A DNA stretch of 32,662 nucleotides, from positions 1 through 32,662 of the forward strand of contig JABVXU010000601.1 of the NCBI GenBank assembly GCA_013365365.1. Direction: 5' to 3'. Shown one piece after another: positions 23,001 to 32,662 of the stretch. The translations under genes and the position numbers were made by a program. The notes under the pieces are model-generated. The model did not search any database. It saw nothing but the letters and a program-made list of their open reading frames with translations, and had not been told where the DNA came from. This DNA comes from Cruorifilaria tuberocauda (lineage: Eukaryota > Nematoda > Chromadorea > Rhabditida > Onchocercidae). Position 1 is the stretch's first letter, and the number at the start of each line of letters is the position of its first letter.

Positions 23001-23772
23001 AAACGAAAAGGAACAAGTAATAATGATGAAAATGTTGCAGGTAATACAGTTTCATGATAATCCTCAAGGTGAGCGGACTGAAATCTTGTTAGGTCTTTTC
23101 AACCTTGAGATGCACAAACATTGGATTGACGATAATCCTCAAAAGAAACCGTTGAAGGTTATCTTTTCTTAATTTCACCGAGAGGGAAGTCCTGAAATTT
23201 GTTATCAAATTTTTTGCATGACAGATGATTTGGACTATTCGGTCATAGATATCTACAACGCTTTAATCTAACGGGAAACATTGCCAAAGATTTTCTTGAA
23301 ATCTGCTGAGAGAATATGAAGCTTGGAAATCATGGGAAGAATTTCGAGCTCACTTGATCATTCCATTGTATCAATCGCTGGGATAAATATTTTGATTCAA
23401 ACTGTTTCACTGCGCCTATTTTGTTTATAGATTGACGGTCAAATAACTCAAGTTTCACACTTATATGCTGGCGGTGCATTTTGCGAGAATAATAATATTC
23501 ATAGGTTTACATTTTTCATCTTTTGACTTATTTGAATATGAATAACTAATTTTTTAATTTTTAATTCAACACAAAAAATCAAGCTAATAAATTTTAGAAG
23601 TGTTGAAGTGCGCATTCGTTGTCGAATATCAAAGGGCAGTCAAACGGCTGTAACACTTTACTTATTGGAACCTCATACATGTCAGTATGTCCTAGGAGTG
23701 GAGTCACCTCGTTTTTGTGAATTGTTGCAAACTGTTGATCAATATGGATTAATACAGTTGCCAGAAATATGA
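20072..23772 (+). CDS. ERLEC1: Endoplasmic reticulum lectin ERLEC1 / XTP3-B (two MRH domains)
   Basis: ER-lumen lectin that recognises mannose-trimmed glycoproteins and passes them to the SEL1L/HRD1 complex for ER-associated degradation. Exons: 20072-20172, 20599-20740, 21138-21356, 21732-21881, 22089-22304, 22477-22624, 22771-22913, 23041-23157, 23431-23504, 23598-23772; 1,485 nt, 494 residues, close to the roughly 480 of vertebrate proteins, with all phases matching. A hydrophobic N-terminus (residues 1-20) fits a signal peptide and is followed by DESVLFRINW. The first MRH domain has YWTYELCHG. An acidic linker (exon 6) leads to the second MRH domain. That domain shows the paired W363-W364 in GWWKYEFC, then Q376, R442 (three before C445), E461 in LLEPHTC and Y467, the set expected of a mannose-binding MRH site. 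OS-9 is excluded by the two-domain layout. A possible AATAAA at 24450 is rather distant. Confidence 0.95.
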
Positions 23773-25568
23773 AACAAATTATGATCGATTGTCAAAAGAG
23801 ACGGGCAGGGAATTGGGTAAGTCGATGGTCTAACCGAAAATTTTCTCTTGCTTCTGATATTGCTTGGTTCAGTCAATCCGGTTTTTCCTCATCACTTTAT
23901 TATCTTTAGAACACTTTGCTTTTCGAGTTATTTGAATGATTTAAAAATCTAAAATTTATCAAGTATATGCTGTATCGTTTTGTTTTCCGAAGCAAACTTT
24001 GATTTGGAATTTACGCATAATGTCTTTCAATTCAGTGTAATGCAAACATTATCGCGTGTTTATCACATCCAACTATCTTTCCACTTTCTCTTCCAGAATA
24101 TTTGCAATTATTACAGAAAAATTTGTTTCAGGTAGTTTCTTAGTAATATTTCGAAAGTTTAGCAATTGTTGGTCAAGGCTGATAATTTCACGAGATTCAT
24201 TTGAATTTCTCTAATTTCGAAGTTGATCTTTCCAATTTACCGAATACACTTTCTTTTGGTTTTAAATCTCACGCGATTTTGTGATCTTTGTAAGTGATAT
24301 CCATTATGTTGAAAGATATTTTTAGCTTCCGGAGAAGTACAACACTTCAGCAAACAATCCTTATATCGTGAACATTTTTTTTTCATGGCTCAATACTTTT
24401 CAACATTAGGTATCTAAATTAAATGTAAATTCTGCCTCATCGTTTTCGGAATAAATATACGGAAGCTAGTTATCGAAGCTGCTAGTTAGTATAAATGAAG
24501 TATGTTAGTGTTGATGTAGTATGAAGTACTGCTGTCAAATAATATGTGGTGGCACTTCTTTTGAGTGACTCCAGCCTTAGTATAGATTAAAGTAGTAGTT
24601 TTAAATATTTGTTAAAAACAAATCGTTTAAAGAATTTTCTTCAAATTGCAATGAAGACTTACGTGTACTGATAAAAAAATTCTTAAAATGTTTATGAAGT
24701 ACAAACATGCTCACGCTAATGCCTTTCTTCATGGATATTTATGTTATGGTTGTAAGATTGTGTTGATTGTAATTTTGTATATAATTGTTTTTATTCAGAA
24801 GGATAACTTGTTCTGTGATTTCCTGAAATGTAATTTTAAGTTTAAACTTGGTACTAAGGGTCAAGTATCACGGAAAGGTCGATATATAATTTAGATTTGT
24901 TTGTTTCAGAAGTTTCATTGCTATCTTCCTCACTTGTTTGTTTGTTTCGTGTCTTTAACTAACGTATGTGGGCAATTCAAAATTTGAAATTCTTTATATT
25001 TTTGAAGGTCTACACATTTCAGTGTACTGCAGTGTTAAGCTTCAAAAAGCGTTCTTTAAACTTTTCAGGCGTTTAGCGAGGTAAGGTCATTTTGAAAATG
25101 AAGGAAAGATCCATAAAAGTGTCTTAAAAATCATTTTCAAATTAATTGATTGGGTAATTTAGTTTAAGTTTTCTCATTCCATGAAGAACTGCTTGCTAAA
25201 TTAAAGGAAGGATTATAAAAGAGCGGATGATAGTTTTTGAAACATTTATATTTCAACCTGTTTACTGTGATAACTTTTGTTCTTGCTGATTTTTTTTAAT
25301 GTATTGCATAATTAATTCAATTCTTTATTTCGGAACAGTGTTAAGCATATCTTCTTCAGTTTTTTCTATTAACAAATAAATTTGGTTCATGGAAAACAAA
25401 ATGATGACTTATGCCTGTTGGTTGCTGCCTATTTTTACCTTTTTTTTAGTGTTTCGAGAATTACGGTTTCCGGGGTTTCAGTTTCGCGGGATCTGTGATT
25501 ATTTCAGACGGACAATTCTTCACCTAATTCGAATTTTGTCGATTAGTAAATAATGTGACCACCTGTTT
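23773..25568. other. Intergenic region between ERLEC1 and prefoldin 2
   Basis: 1.8 kb with no exon I can support on either strand. It should hold the ERLEC1 3' UTR and either a prefoldin promoter plus outron or, if the two genes are co-transcribed, an unusually long intercistronic spacer. Confidence 0.5.
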
Positions 25569-25580
25569 CAAATTTTCAGT
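25569..25580 (+). promoter_or_regulatory. Likely spliced-leader acceptor of prefoldin 2
   Basis: CAAATTTTCAG ends at 25579, seven bases before the ATG at 25587. It is a near-perfect nematode acceptor with no upstream coding exon, so a trans-spliced 5' end is likely. Confidence 0.6.
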
Positions 25581-25586
25581 ATTATC

Positions 25587-27075
25587 ATGTCGTGTGACGT
25601 GTCAGCGGAGCATAAAGATAATAATGAGAAAAATCTGGAGACAAAGGAAAAAGATACGGAAGAAAAAGACCGAAATGCGATAATTGCTGGTTTACAGCAA
25701 CTTCGTGAGCATCAAAAAAATATCGTTTTGGAATTAACGCGAGTAGAAGATGATAAACGTGAACACGAGTAAGTTATTTTACTTTTTTAATCTCGTGTTT
25801 AGTAAACTTTAAATTTTGTTGATTTTTTCCTTCGCTGAGTTTTTAGTATACAGTGTCTACCTAATCTCAGCATAAAGGCGATGATAGATCTTACTATATA
25901 TTTTTTTCTTTATTATTTATTAATAAAGTATATCTATATAATTACCGGGACATTATCATTAACAAGATTTTTGATAACATATTAGTTTCCTTATTTGGTT
26001 TAATTTAAATTTCCCCATCTCTTTTATAAATCTTTATTTTGTTTATTGAATTTTCAAAGCATATTTCTTCTATTTTAATAACCAAATTAGCAAAATATTG
26101 GAAAAAGCATTGTAGACGTGTTCTACAAGTACTGAAAAAAATGGAAGGTGATAGAAAGTGTTTTCGAATGATAGGCACGACGTTAGTGCAACATGAAATT
26201 AGAACTGTATTGCCAGTATTGGAATCAACGTTAGAAAATGTGAGTCCTTTATTTGTTAATTTATTAATTTTGCTGAATTTACATTCATCTATTAAGGTTT
26301 GTTAATTTTATTACATAAACGTGAGCATAAATACCTGTGGATATGATTAACTTTCTATTCATTGTATCAAAAATTTTACTAAGTGGTAATGTCATTCGCG
26401 CTCACTTCTTAATTAAAGTATGTCTGATTCCACATAATGATACTGTCATAACATATTCATACAATATAGTGATTTTCTTCGAAATAAGTTGTATTAATCA
26501 AGTGAAAAGATAGGAAAGAATGAAGCATAATGAAATGAATTCTGATTAGCTGTTACCACGTTAAGTTGAGAAAGTTGAAAGCGATCATTATTGAACAGAT
26601 TTTCTCAAATATTAGAAAGGAAATAAGAATTAAAATCATCTTAGTCTGTTTTTCCCTTTCGGTGAAATAATTTATTAATATATTAGTAGTTTTGACTGCT
26701 TTGTCGTATTAATCCTTGTAGTTAAAAAAAAGAAGATTATGCAGAAATGTTTTTGATTAATTGCATGGTTTATCTCTCTCCTTATAATAATTGTTTCACT
26801 TTCTGAATCACTGATTCAGTTTCATTAAGAAATGACTTTAGTTTCAATTGAAGTGTGTTATTTAGAAGGAAATTATCAGGATATCACGAATAAAATTTAA
26901 GCAAAATGCATCACTTTTTTTGTCTTTTCAGCTGGATGCATTAGTCAATTCAATGAAGGATAATTTGATAGAAAAGGGGAAAGAAATGCAAGAATATATG
27001 GATAAGCATAAAATTCGTTATGTCAGTGAAAAAGAATTGAGAGAGGAATCTGAACGTGACATGATGAAGAAATGA
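25587..27075 (+). CDS. pfd-2: Prefoldin subunit 2
   Basis: Beta-type subunit of the hexameric cytosolic prefoldin, which captures nascent actin and tubulin and hands them to the CCT chaperonin. Three exons, 25587-25768, 26116-26239 and 26932-27075, give 450 nt and 149 residues; human PFDN2 has about 154. A charged, poorly conserved N-terminus (residues 1-30) precedes the first coiled-coil helix (AGLQQLREHQKNI). Then come the beta-hairpin region with DRKCFRMIG and VLPVLESTLEN, and the C-terminal helix with GKEMQEYMDKHKIRY, matching the family's GKEL-EF-KHNIR pattern. The second exon's acceptor is the TGTAG ending at 26115, not the nearby TTAG or AAAAAG, because only it restores phase and the family spacing between EH and RKC. 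Same strand as ERLEC1, 1.8 kb downstream, with its own probable trans-splice site. Confidence 0.93.
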
Positions 27076-27220
27076 TAAAAAAATTTTCATCGTAGTGCCA
27101 ATTATCAAATTGATTGAAGTATAATTATTTTGACATTCAAAATTTTGACGATTTGCTTGAAATCGGATTTAAATTTTATTTAAGAGTATCTGTAACCATC
27201 TTTTCAGTCGTAGGGGAGGA

Positions 27221-27226
27221 AATAAA
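27221..27226 (+). other. Candidate polyadenylation signal of prefoldin 2
   Basis: AATAAA 146 bases after the stop codon (27073-27075), before the large inverted repeat. Use is inferred. Confidence 0.45.
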
Positions 27227-27255
27227 TGTTAAGGAATAAGAAGAATCTGAAATCA

Positions 27256-27440
27256 CTTATGACTTTATTTACTCATTTCTCTTTTTTTCAGAACAATGAG
27301 TGCTCAGTTGTCTTTTTTCCTTTATCAGTTGAGTAAGAGGATGGTAGGTGAGGTGAGGTGAACTGTACTCAACTGATAAAGGGAAAAAGACAATTGAGTA
27401 CTCACTCTTTTAAAAAAAAGAGAAATGAATAAGTGAAGTT
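27256..27440. repeat. Long imperfect inverted repeat (hairpin) between convergent genes
   Basis: The left arm ending GAGTA at 27335 and the right arm starting TACTC at 27366 pair through about 37 bases with few mismatches (ATCAGTTGAGTA against TACTCAACTGAT, then the CTTTTTCC and ACTGAGCAC/GAGTACTC regions). Pairing weakens but continues through TTCATTTCTCTTTTT outward, making arms of about 70 bases around a 30-base G-rich loop. It lies in the spacer between prefoldin 2 and IFT88. It could be a MITE remnant; no target-site duplication was identified. Confidence 0.75.
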
Positions 27441-27960
27441 TCTATTGAAATTTATATTTTCTATTGAAACTTCTAAACTTCTTGTTACTGATTTGTAGTG
27501 TTAATAATTAATTCGACAGCATCTTTAAAAATGTAAACTAATATACTAGGGCGTTTATATTAAATTTATAATTTTTATCAATCATCATTGAATCGTCAAT
27601 AACCTGTAACCGTGGATTAAAGTCAATGATGGGATACTCATCATTACCTTCCGTCTCGTAAAATTAATGTCAGATAATTGTAATTGTCGATCCCATGATT
27701 TTTCGACATTTAGAGAATGCGTAAGAACAGGTTGAATCAAATAAATATATTTAATTTAGTATGAAGTACGTGTTATTGTTTTAATGCCAGTATAAACTTC
27801 AGTTAGGATCAATTTTTAAAAATTTTTTACATATGCCTCAAATATCTACTATACCCAATATTTTTCCTCCATGATACTTCATCGATGTGAATATATGAGA
27901 TTCGTCGTTTGTCCATAAACTTGTATTAAAATATATTTTAATTGTTATTTTTTTGAAGAC
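27441..27960. other. Convergent intergenic spacer
   Basis: AT-rich sequence between the hairpin and the presumed IFT88 3' end; no gene or repeat recognised. Confidence 0.5.
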
Positions 27961-27973
27961 ATATTTAATGGCA

Positions 27974-27979
27974 TTTATT
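27974..27979 (-). other. Candidate polyadenylation signal of IFT88
   Basis: AATAAA on the minus strand about 215 bases past the IFT88 stop codon at 28194-28196. Use is inferred. Confidence 0.4.
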
Positions 27980-28193
27980 TCTACGAAATTTTTTTTCTTA
28001 TTAGTGGGAAAAATTAGAAAATTTTGAAGTTATTAAGAAGAAAATATTACAAAAGTTGAACGTATCACTAGCAATAGCATTAGCTAAATCTGTTAAAATA
28101 AGTGATTGATGGTTAGGGTAATTAGAAAAAGCTGAAAAATGCCAGGGAAAAAAAATCGATGTTTCGTGCTGATGGTAAAAATTACTATTTAAT

Positions 28194-31100
28194 TTATTCA
28201 GGTAATAATGATTCATCAAATAGTTCATCTTCAAAAGATTCTATATTTCCAATATCTTGATGCCGTATACCTGTTTTTGGTCGAAGTGGTGCTGGTCCAA
28301 GTGGATCACTGTAAGTGCAATCAGCTGGGCCTGAAATTTCGTGATTGCTCAAATTTCTATTCTTTAAATTTGTAATAGTTTATCTTCAAAAGATTGTGTA
28401 TTTCATGATCTTGATAAGCATAATTCATAAAAATAGTCTACGATAATTTATGACATACTCATTTCTCTACGTGAAATATGATACTGTTCATCGTCACCGG
28501 TTGGTAAATGGACGTTTGCTATTTTCACTTGTGCACGTGAATTTGGTCGACCATTATCTAAATGTAAAATTTACGAATTTAACTACAACCCATATATTGA
28601 GAAGAATTGTTTCAACTGAAATAATTGCATTCTTATTGTTTCTATTACAAAGATTTAAAAGGTGCATAGGATCTAACTTTAACTTCAACTATATATTAGT
28701 AAGTATAAAAGTGCTCAGATCATTCACTTGAGAAATTCCCTCATGATCAATTCAGTAGAACGAAAGTCAAATGTCTCTGGAAGCATCATCGCACGCTTTT
28801 TTTTAATGAATGACGACAGTGAGGAGTCGAACTATGTCACTTTGAACTATTATCATAGTTTATAACCACTACACCAAAGTTTTGATTCGGGACGGAATTT
28901 GAAATTAAACTTTAACTTTAAAAATAATTTATGAGTAAAATAAAGTAATACTATGCATGTTTGGAACGTTGTATCATATCGATAATCATAAATGAATCAT
29001 TTTAGAAATCACTACTGCAATCACACCGCCACTATTTCTATTACTATTACTACTTTTACTGCTATTACTACTGATTACTGCTGTAGTTAACGCTATTACT
29101 ATTCTACTTTTACTATTGCTAACTTCACTACTACTATAAGTAATATAGTAGCTGCGACAATTACCAATTACTGCTGCAGTTAACGCTACTACTAGTAGTA
29201 CTATTACTATTGTTACCACTACTATTACTACTGTTGTCATAACTTTTTTTTTCTCGTATAAGATGAAAAGTCCCATGAAATCCTTTCACTCTTTTATCAG
29301 TGGAAATTTTTCAGGATATCAGATATGTTGATATTACGATTACAATGACGTATATACGTGAAGTACCTTTGGGAAGGTTATTTGTTGATTGAATTAATGA
29401 TGGATGTTGTTGTCTTCCTTGACTAGAATCTACCTCACGTTGCATCCTCAATTGACGTATTTTTTCCGTTTTTGATAGCTGAAAAAATTAATAGTGACGT
29501 AAACAAAAATAGAGTAATGAACTAATAATTATAAGATTAGTAATTAAAGTAATAATATAATTATAAGATTAGTAATTAAAGTGATAATAAATAATTTTTC
29601 TAGCTTGCTAGAAAAAGCAAAAGATGAATGTTAAAATAATTAAAGTTTGTTAAACGTGTTGATTGACGCATGTTACGGACGTTAATAGTACCATTTGTAG
29701 CTATTCTTCTTATCTTGACATTTCGATATTTTATTTCAAACTTAAATAAATTCGAATCAATGAAAATGAATGCGTGAGAACTTACGTTTTTACATTATAT
29801 TTCTTTTTATTGAATATTTCAAATTTTCCGAATAATAAGGAATTATAGGAAAAAAATATAAATAATATTTTTAATTTTAGAAAATTTCTTTTCCTTTTGA
29901 AACACTAAAATACCTAACCTTTTCCATGTATTCTTTAACTTCAGGCATTCCAAGATCGGTGCATATTCGTACCAAAAATTTCAAGCCTAAAATTGAAATT
30001 AGGAAATTAATTTTTTCAAGAAATTGATTTTTCAAACTTTAGAAGGATAAAATGAATTGGAAGAATTAAGCGACAAACAATCGATATTTTCCGGGAATCT
30101 TCCATGTATCTGTTGGTATAACTCGAATGCTTTTTGATAATTTCCGGAGCGTCGCAAGCATGATGCCATCATCAGTTGCCATTTTATTTCATTTGGTCTA
30201 TAAATTTTTTTATTCTTTACATTTATGAAATATCAAATAATTCAGATTAGCATAGAATATTAGAATTCGAAAACCGAATACTCGAAATAGGCGGGATATT
30301 ATAGTTCGAGAATCTAGTAGTTGAAATAAATGGAATATTACAATTCGAGAATCCAATATTTGAGATGAATCAAACTAATAATCAAATAGAATATTGTAAT
30401 TTGAAAATCTAATATTTCGGATGAATTAGACTAACATAGAATTCGAGAATCTAATGCTTAAGGGAAAAGAATCGTGCAATTTTGGAATCTGATAGTAAGA
30501 ATTAAGACATTTGGAAATAAGTAGCATTATTTATGAACTGATAAGTTAAAATTAGAGCTATCAGTAGATTTTACTTAGGAAATAAAATCTTCCAGAGATT
30601 TGGTGAGTTGAAATTACAGGAAGTATTTAAACAATATTCAAATCTTACTCCATAATTGAAGCTTTTTCAAAATAAGTTGCTGCTTTTTCCGGATATTGCG
30701 CATCAATATAATACGCTCCAAGCCATTCAATTGTGGAAATATTAGAGGGAAAATAGCGATAACTCTAAAATTAAAGTTAAATTACATTTCTGATAACATT
30801 TTTACATTAGGTTTCTTTCAGTATTCTCTCCTATCAAGCTAATTTTTAAACCTAATCAAAGGAATTTTTTTATCACTTACTACAAATTTATACTTATATG
30901 ATACTAACAGAAAAGATCAAATTTACCAAATGATCAGGTAATTTTAAGTAATAAATCAGGATTGTGCGGGTTTTTCAATGTAATAAATTATTGTGCCATT
31001 CATTTTATAGTTAATTTCTATTTAAACTACATAATTCTAATAATAATTCAATAAGTAATTATTAACTTTAATTGAAGTTTAACTCTTTCTTTTCTGATAA

Positions 31101-32535
31101 TTTAACTGAAAACAATTTCAGGAAAAGGAAAAATCCAAAAATCATACATCATAATGACATTGAAATGCTTGAATTTTATCACCCTCAGAATCGTAAATAC
31201 TCGCTAATTTTGATAGTATCGCAGGATCCGTCGGTGCTAAGCTATTTGCTTGACTATACAATTCGATCGCTTGTGCCGTATTGTTCATTAATTCATATCT
31301 ATAATTGCTATAAATTAATATTCAAATTAATATCATAATATAATTTACGTGATCTCGTCAAATATACTTAATCCAATACTTACTATTTATAATTTATATT
31401 TTGTTACGAATATATATAATTGCATATAAATAAATACAAATATATATATAATTTAATATGAAATACAAAGCAAAGGTTATTCTGCATAAATTAATAAGTA
31501 AACTTGAATTTTTTCAATTTTTTTCTTTTTTAAAATAACTTTTTAATTTTTAAATCAAACAGTTTAAAGTAATTTATTTTTCATAAATAATTTAAAGTGA
31601 ATTTTTTAATTTTATTTATTGGAAATTTTTAGAAGCATGCAAAAATTATGAATTAAACGTGGAATAAATTTCAAATTTCCGATAAAAAATTTCAAAGCAA
31701 AAAAAAAACTGTTTATATTAAAGTAAGTTTTATATATGTTTATATTAAAGATTAGAGTAATTAAGGTAAGTTTACATGGAAGCAAGTTGACATAGTACTT
31801 GAACATTATTTAATAAAATATTATGCAGTTTATAAAAGCATTCCAATGCTGCTTCCAATTTTCCTTGTAAACGTTGAACATAGCCAAGATTGTAAAGTGC
31901 TTGTAAGCATGATGCCTTAAATTGCTTATTATTAATAAATTTTTAAACATTTTAAAGCATACTTATTTAAATGTTTATTTGAAATTTTTCTTTTTTAATT
32001 TGGAAAAAAATTTTCAAAAATTTCCACTATTCTTTTCTATTTTTTGCTCTAAAATTACTGAAAATAATTAATTATTTGTTGTTTCGTTATCGATTAAATT
32101 AATTTCATTAATTAAAATATTAATCGATTAATTTAAAGTAAAATGAGTGATTAAAGCTAAATTATGGACTGATAACGAAACGGAAAGTAATTGACCTCTA
32201 CATTAACCTTTTAACCTCTACATTAACTAATTACAATTAATTAACCTCAACAGTATCCTTCCACTGATCGATTTTCAATCAAAGTAGATCAGATTAGATT
32301 GGATTAGATTAGATTGAGTTAAAAATATTTCAAGATTACCATTAAATTAGATTGATTTTTGTACTATATTTACCTCATTACTCAATGCTTCCTTATAGTA
32401 TTGAGCAGCTTTATCAAGATCTCCTAGAGCAAAGAAAATATTCCCGCGATTTACCAATGCATTAGCACTGTAACGATCAACAGAAAGTGCTTGTTCAGAG
32501 TATTGTACTGCTTCTTCCAATTTTGGTGCACCTTG
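28194..32535 (-). CDS. osm-5: Intraflagellar transport protein IFT88 / OSM-5, C-terminal part (5' end beyond the window)
   Basis: TPR protein of the IFT-B core that carries cargo along the axoneme; in nematodes needed for cilia of sensory neurons. Exons in coding order: 32535-32374, 31915-31776, 31298-31148, 30764-30649, 30197-30079, 29986-29919, 29478-29367, 28557-28459, 28330-28194; 1,104 nt, 367 residues plus stop, phases all consistent. Recognisable family stretches include SVDRYSANALVNRGN, QALYNLGYVQRL, LASIYELMNN, SEGDKIQAFQ, DSYRYFPSNISTIEWLGAYY, LVRICTDLGMPE, the basic segment after LSKTEKIRQLRMQRE, and the diagnostic tail DPLGP...RPKT ending in LLPE. The first exon here starts in phase 0 at CAAGGTGCACC, so the coding region continues to the right. 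In exon 31298-31148 the acceptor ending at 31299 was chosen over one nine bases earlier because it gives IYELM, the conserved form. The small exon 28557-28459 lies inside a long repeat-bearing intron and joins in frame. Confidence 0.95.
28815..28886 (-). pseudogene. tRNA-like sequence with A and B boxes, probably a pseudogene
   Basis: On the minus strand TGGTGTAGTGGTTA (28876-28863) matches an RNA polymerase III A box, and AGTTCGACTCC about 30 bases on (ending near 28822) matches a B box. A 5-bp anticodon-like stem AACTA/TAGTT lies between them. The acceptor arms do not pair and the T stem is mostly unpaired, so a working tRNA is unlikely; a decayed tRNA or a SINE head fits better. It lies in an IFT88 intron in the sense direction. 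Confidence 0.35.
29015..29240. repeat. Imperfect (ACT/TAC)n trinucleotide repeat in an IFT88 intron
   Basis: CTATTACTACT-type sequence for about 225 bases in the 28558-29366 intron. It contains a longer duplication, TTACTGCTGYAGTTAACGCT, at about 29074 and 29168. The minus-strand open frame over it (Val/Ile/Thr/Ser-rich) is an artefact. Confidence 0.8.
29526..29589. repeat. Two tandem 32-bp units in an IFT88 intron
   Basis: TAATTATAAGATTAGTAATT continuing to AATAATA is present at 29526 and again at 29558 with a single base change, a recent tandem duplication. Confidence 0.9.
30252..30500. repeat. Degenerate minisatellite in an IFT88 intron
   Basis: Five or six units of 36-57 bases built on GAATATTAYAATTCGAGAAT followed by CYAATATTTGAGATGAAT, starting near 30258, 30295, 30331, 30388, 30440 and 30470. 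Copies grow more diverged to the right. It fills the intron between exons 30764-30649 and 30197-30079. Confidence 0.75.
32283..32320. repeat. Short GATTA repeat in an IFT88 intron
   Basis: AGATTAGATTGGATTAGATT-type pentanucleotide run of about 35 bases in the intron next to the most upstream exon seen. Confidence 0.7.
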
Positions 32536-32662
32536 CTGAAAAGAAATAGTATGCAAAATAATGATTAATCTCTTACTTAATAAGTTAATCAAAAAAGAAA
32601 AATTAATTTCCGTAAATAAATTAACAATTATTAAAATTTAAATTATTAATAATGATTATAAA

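Noticed and set aside
24688..24894. 68-codon plus-strand frame with a hydrophobic stretch between ERLEC1 and prefoldin 2
   Set aside because: No family resemblance, no convincing flanking splice or trans-splice sites, and AT-rich chance hydrophobicity is common here.
28194..28308. A shorter final IFT88 exon starting after ACAG at 28309
   Set aside because: It breaks the phase with the upstream exon; the acceptor TTTCAG before 28330 keeps frame and adds conserved residues before DPLGP.
28450..28731. 93-codon plus-strand open frame
   Set aside because: It is antisense to the real minus-strand IFT88 exon 28557-28459, whose phases and DPLGP-side neighbours fit.
28986..29276. 96-codon minus-strand frame rich in Val/Ile/Thr/Ser, membrane-like
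   Set aside because: It is the translated (ACT)n repeat inside an IFT88 intron.

Overview
This is nuclear DNA of a nematode, most likely a clade III spirurid/filarial-type worm. It is very AT-rich. The genes are cut into many short exons by introns of roughly 60-1,000 bp that nearly all end in a U-rich stretch plus AG. Two genes have a good splice acceptor 1-7 bases before the start codon with no upstream coding exon, the usual sign of spliced-leader trans-splicing. The species call is inference. No bacterial operon, CRISPR array or intact mobile element was seen.

Layout. Bases 1 to about 10,200 hold no gene I can support. They carry CA/TG microsatellites in opposite orientations (about 370-760, 1070-1550, 5150-5645), a composite tandem repeat, a cluster of GATA-type sites, purine/pyrimidine tracts with a (GA)n run, a degenerate 34-bp minisatellite, and a field of TACTGTA heptamers. 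Bases 10,231-32,662 are gene-dense, with four conserved eukaryotic genes reconstructed exon by exon in consistent phase: (1) a minus-strand condensin kleisin (CAP-H/Barren, DPY-26-like), 10,231-17,969, about 1,195 residues; (2) a plus-strand ER lectin ERLEC1/XTP3-B, 20,072-23,772, 494 residues in ten exons; (3) plus-strand prefoldin subunit 2, 25,587-27,075, 149 residues in three exons; (4) the minus-strand 3' part of IFT88/OSM-5, 28,194-32,535, nine exons, running off the right edge.

The condensin and ERLEC1 genes are divergent across a 2-kb region that holds a less AT-rich patch with a 14-bp CRE-like palindrome and a UPRE-like site. ERLEC1 and prefoldin-2 lie head-to-tail 1.8 kb apart. Prefoldin-2 and IFT88 converge on a 1.1-kb spacer that contains a long imperfect hairpin. 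The four genes act in different processes (chromosome condensation, ER-associated degradation, chaperone delivery to CCT, cilium assembly), so apart from the promoter sharing they look like ordinary neighbours.

I did not find a clearly new biological system. The observations most worth checking are the long nematode-type insert in the CAP-H protein, a GC-AG intron, the TACTGTA field, the GATA-site cluster, the UPRE-like site upstream of an ERAD gene, and the intergenic hairpin.
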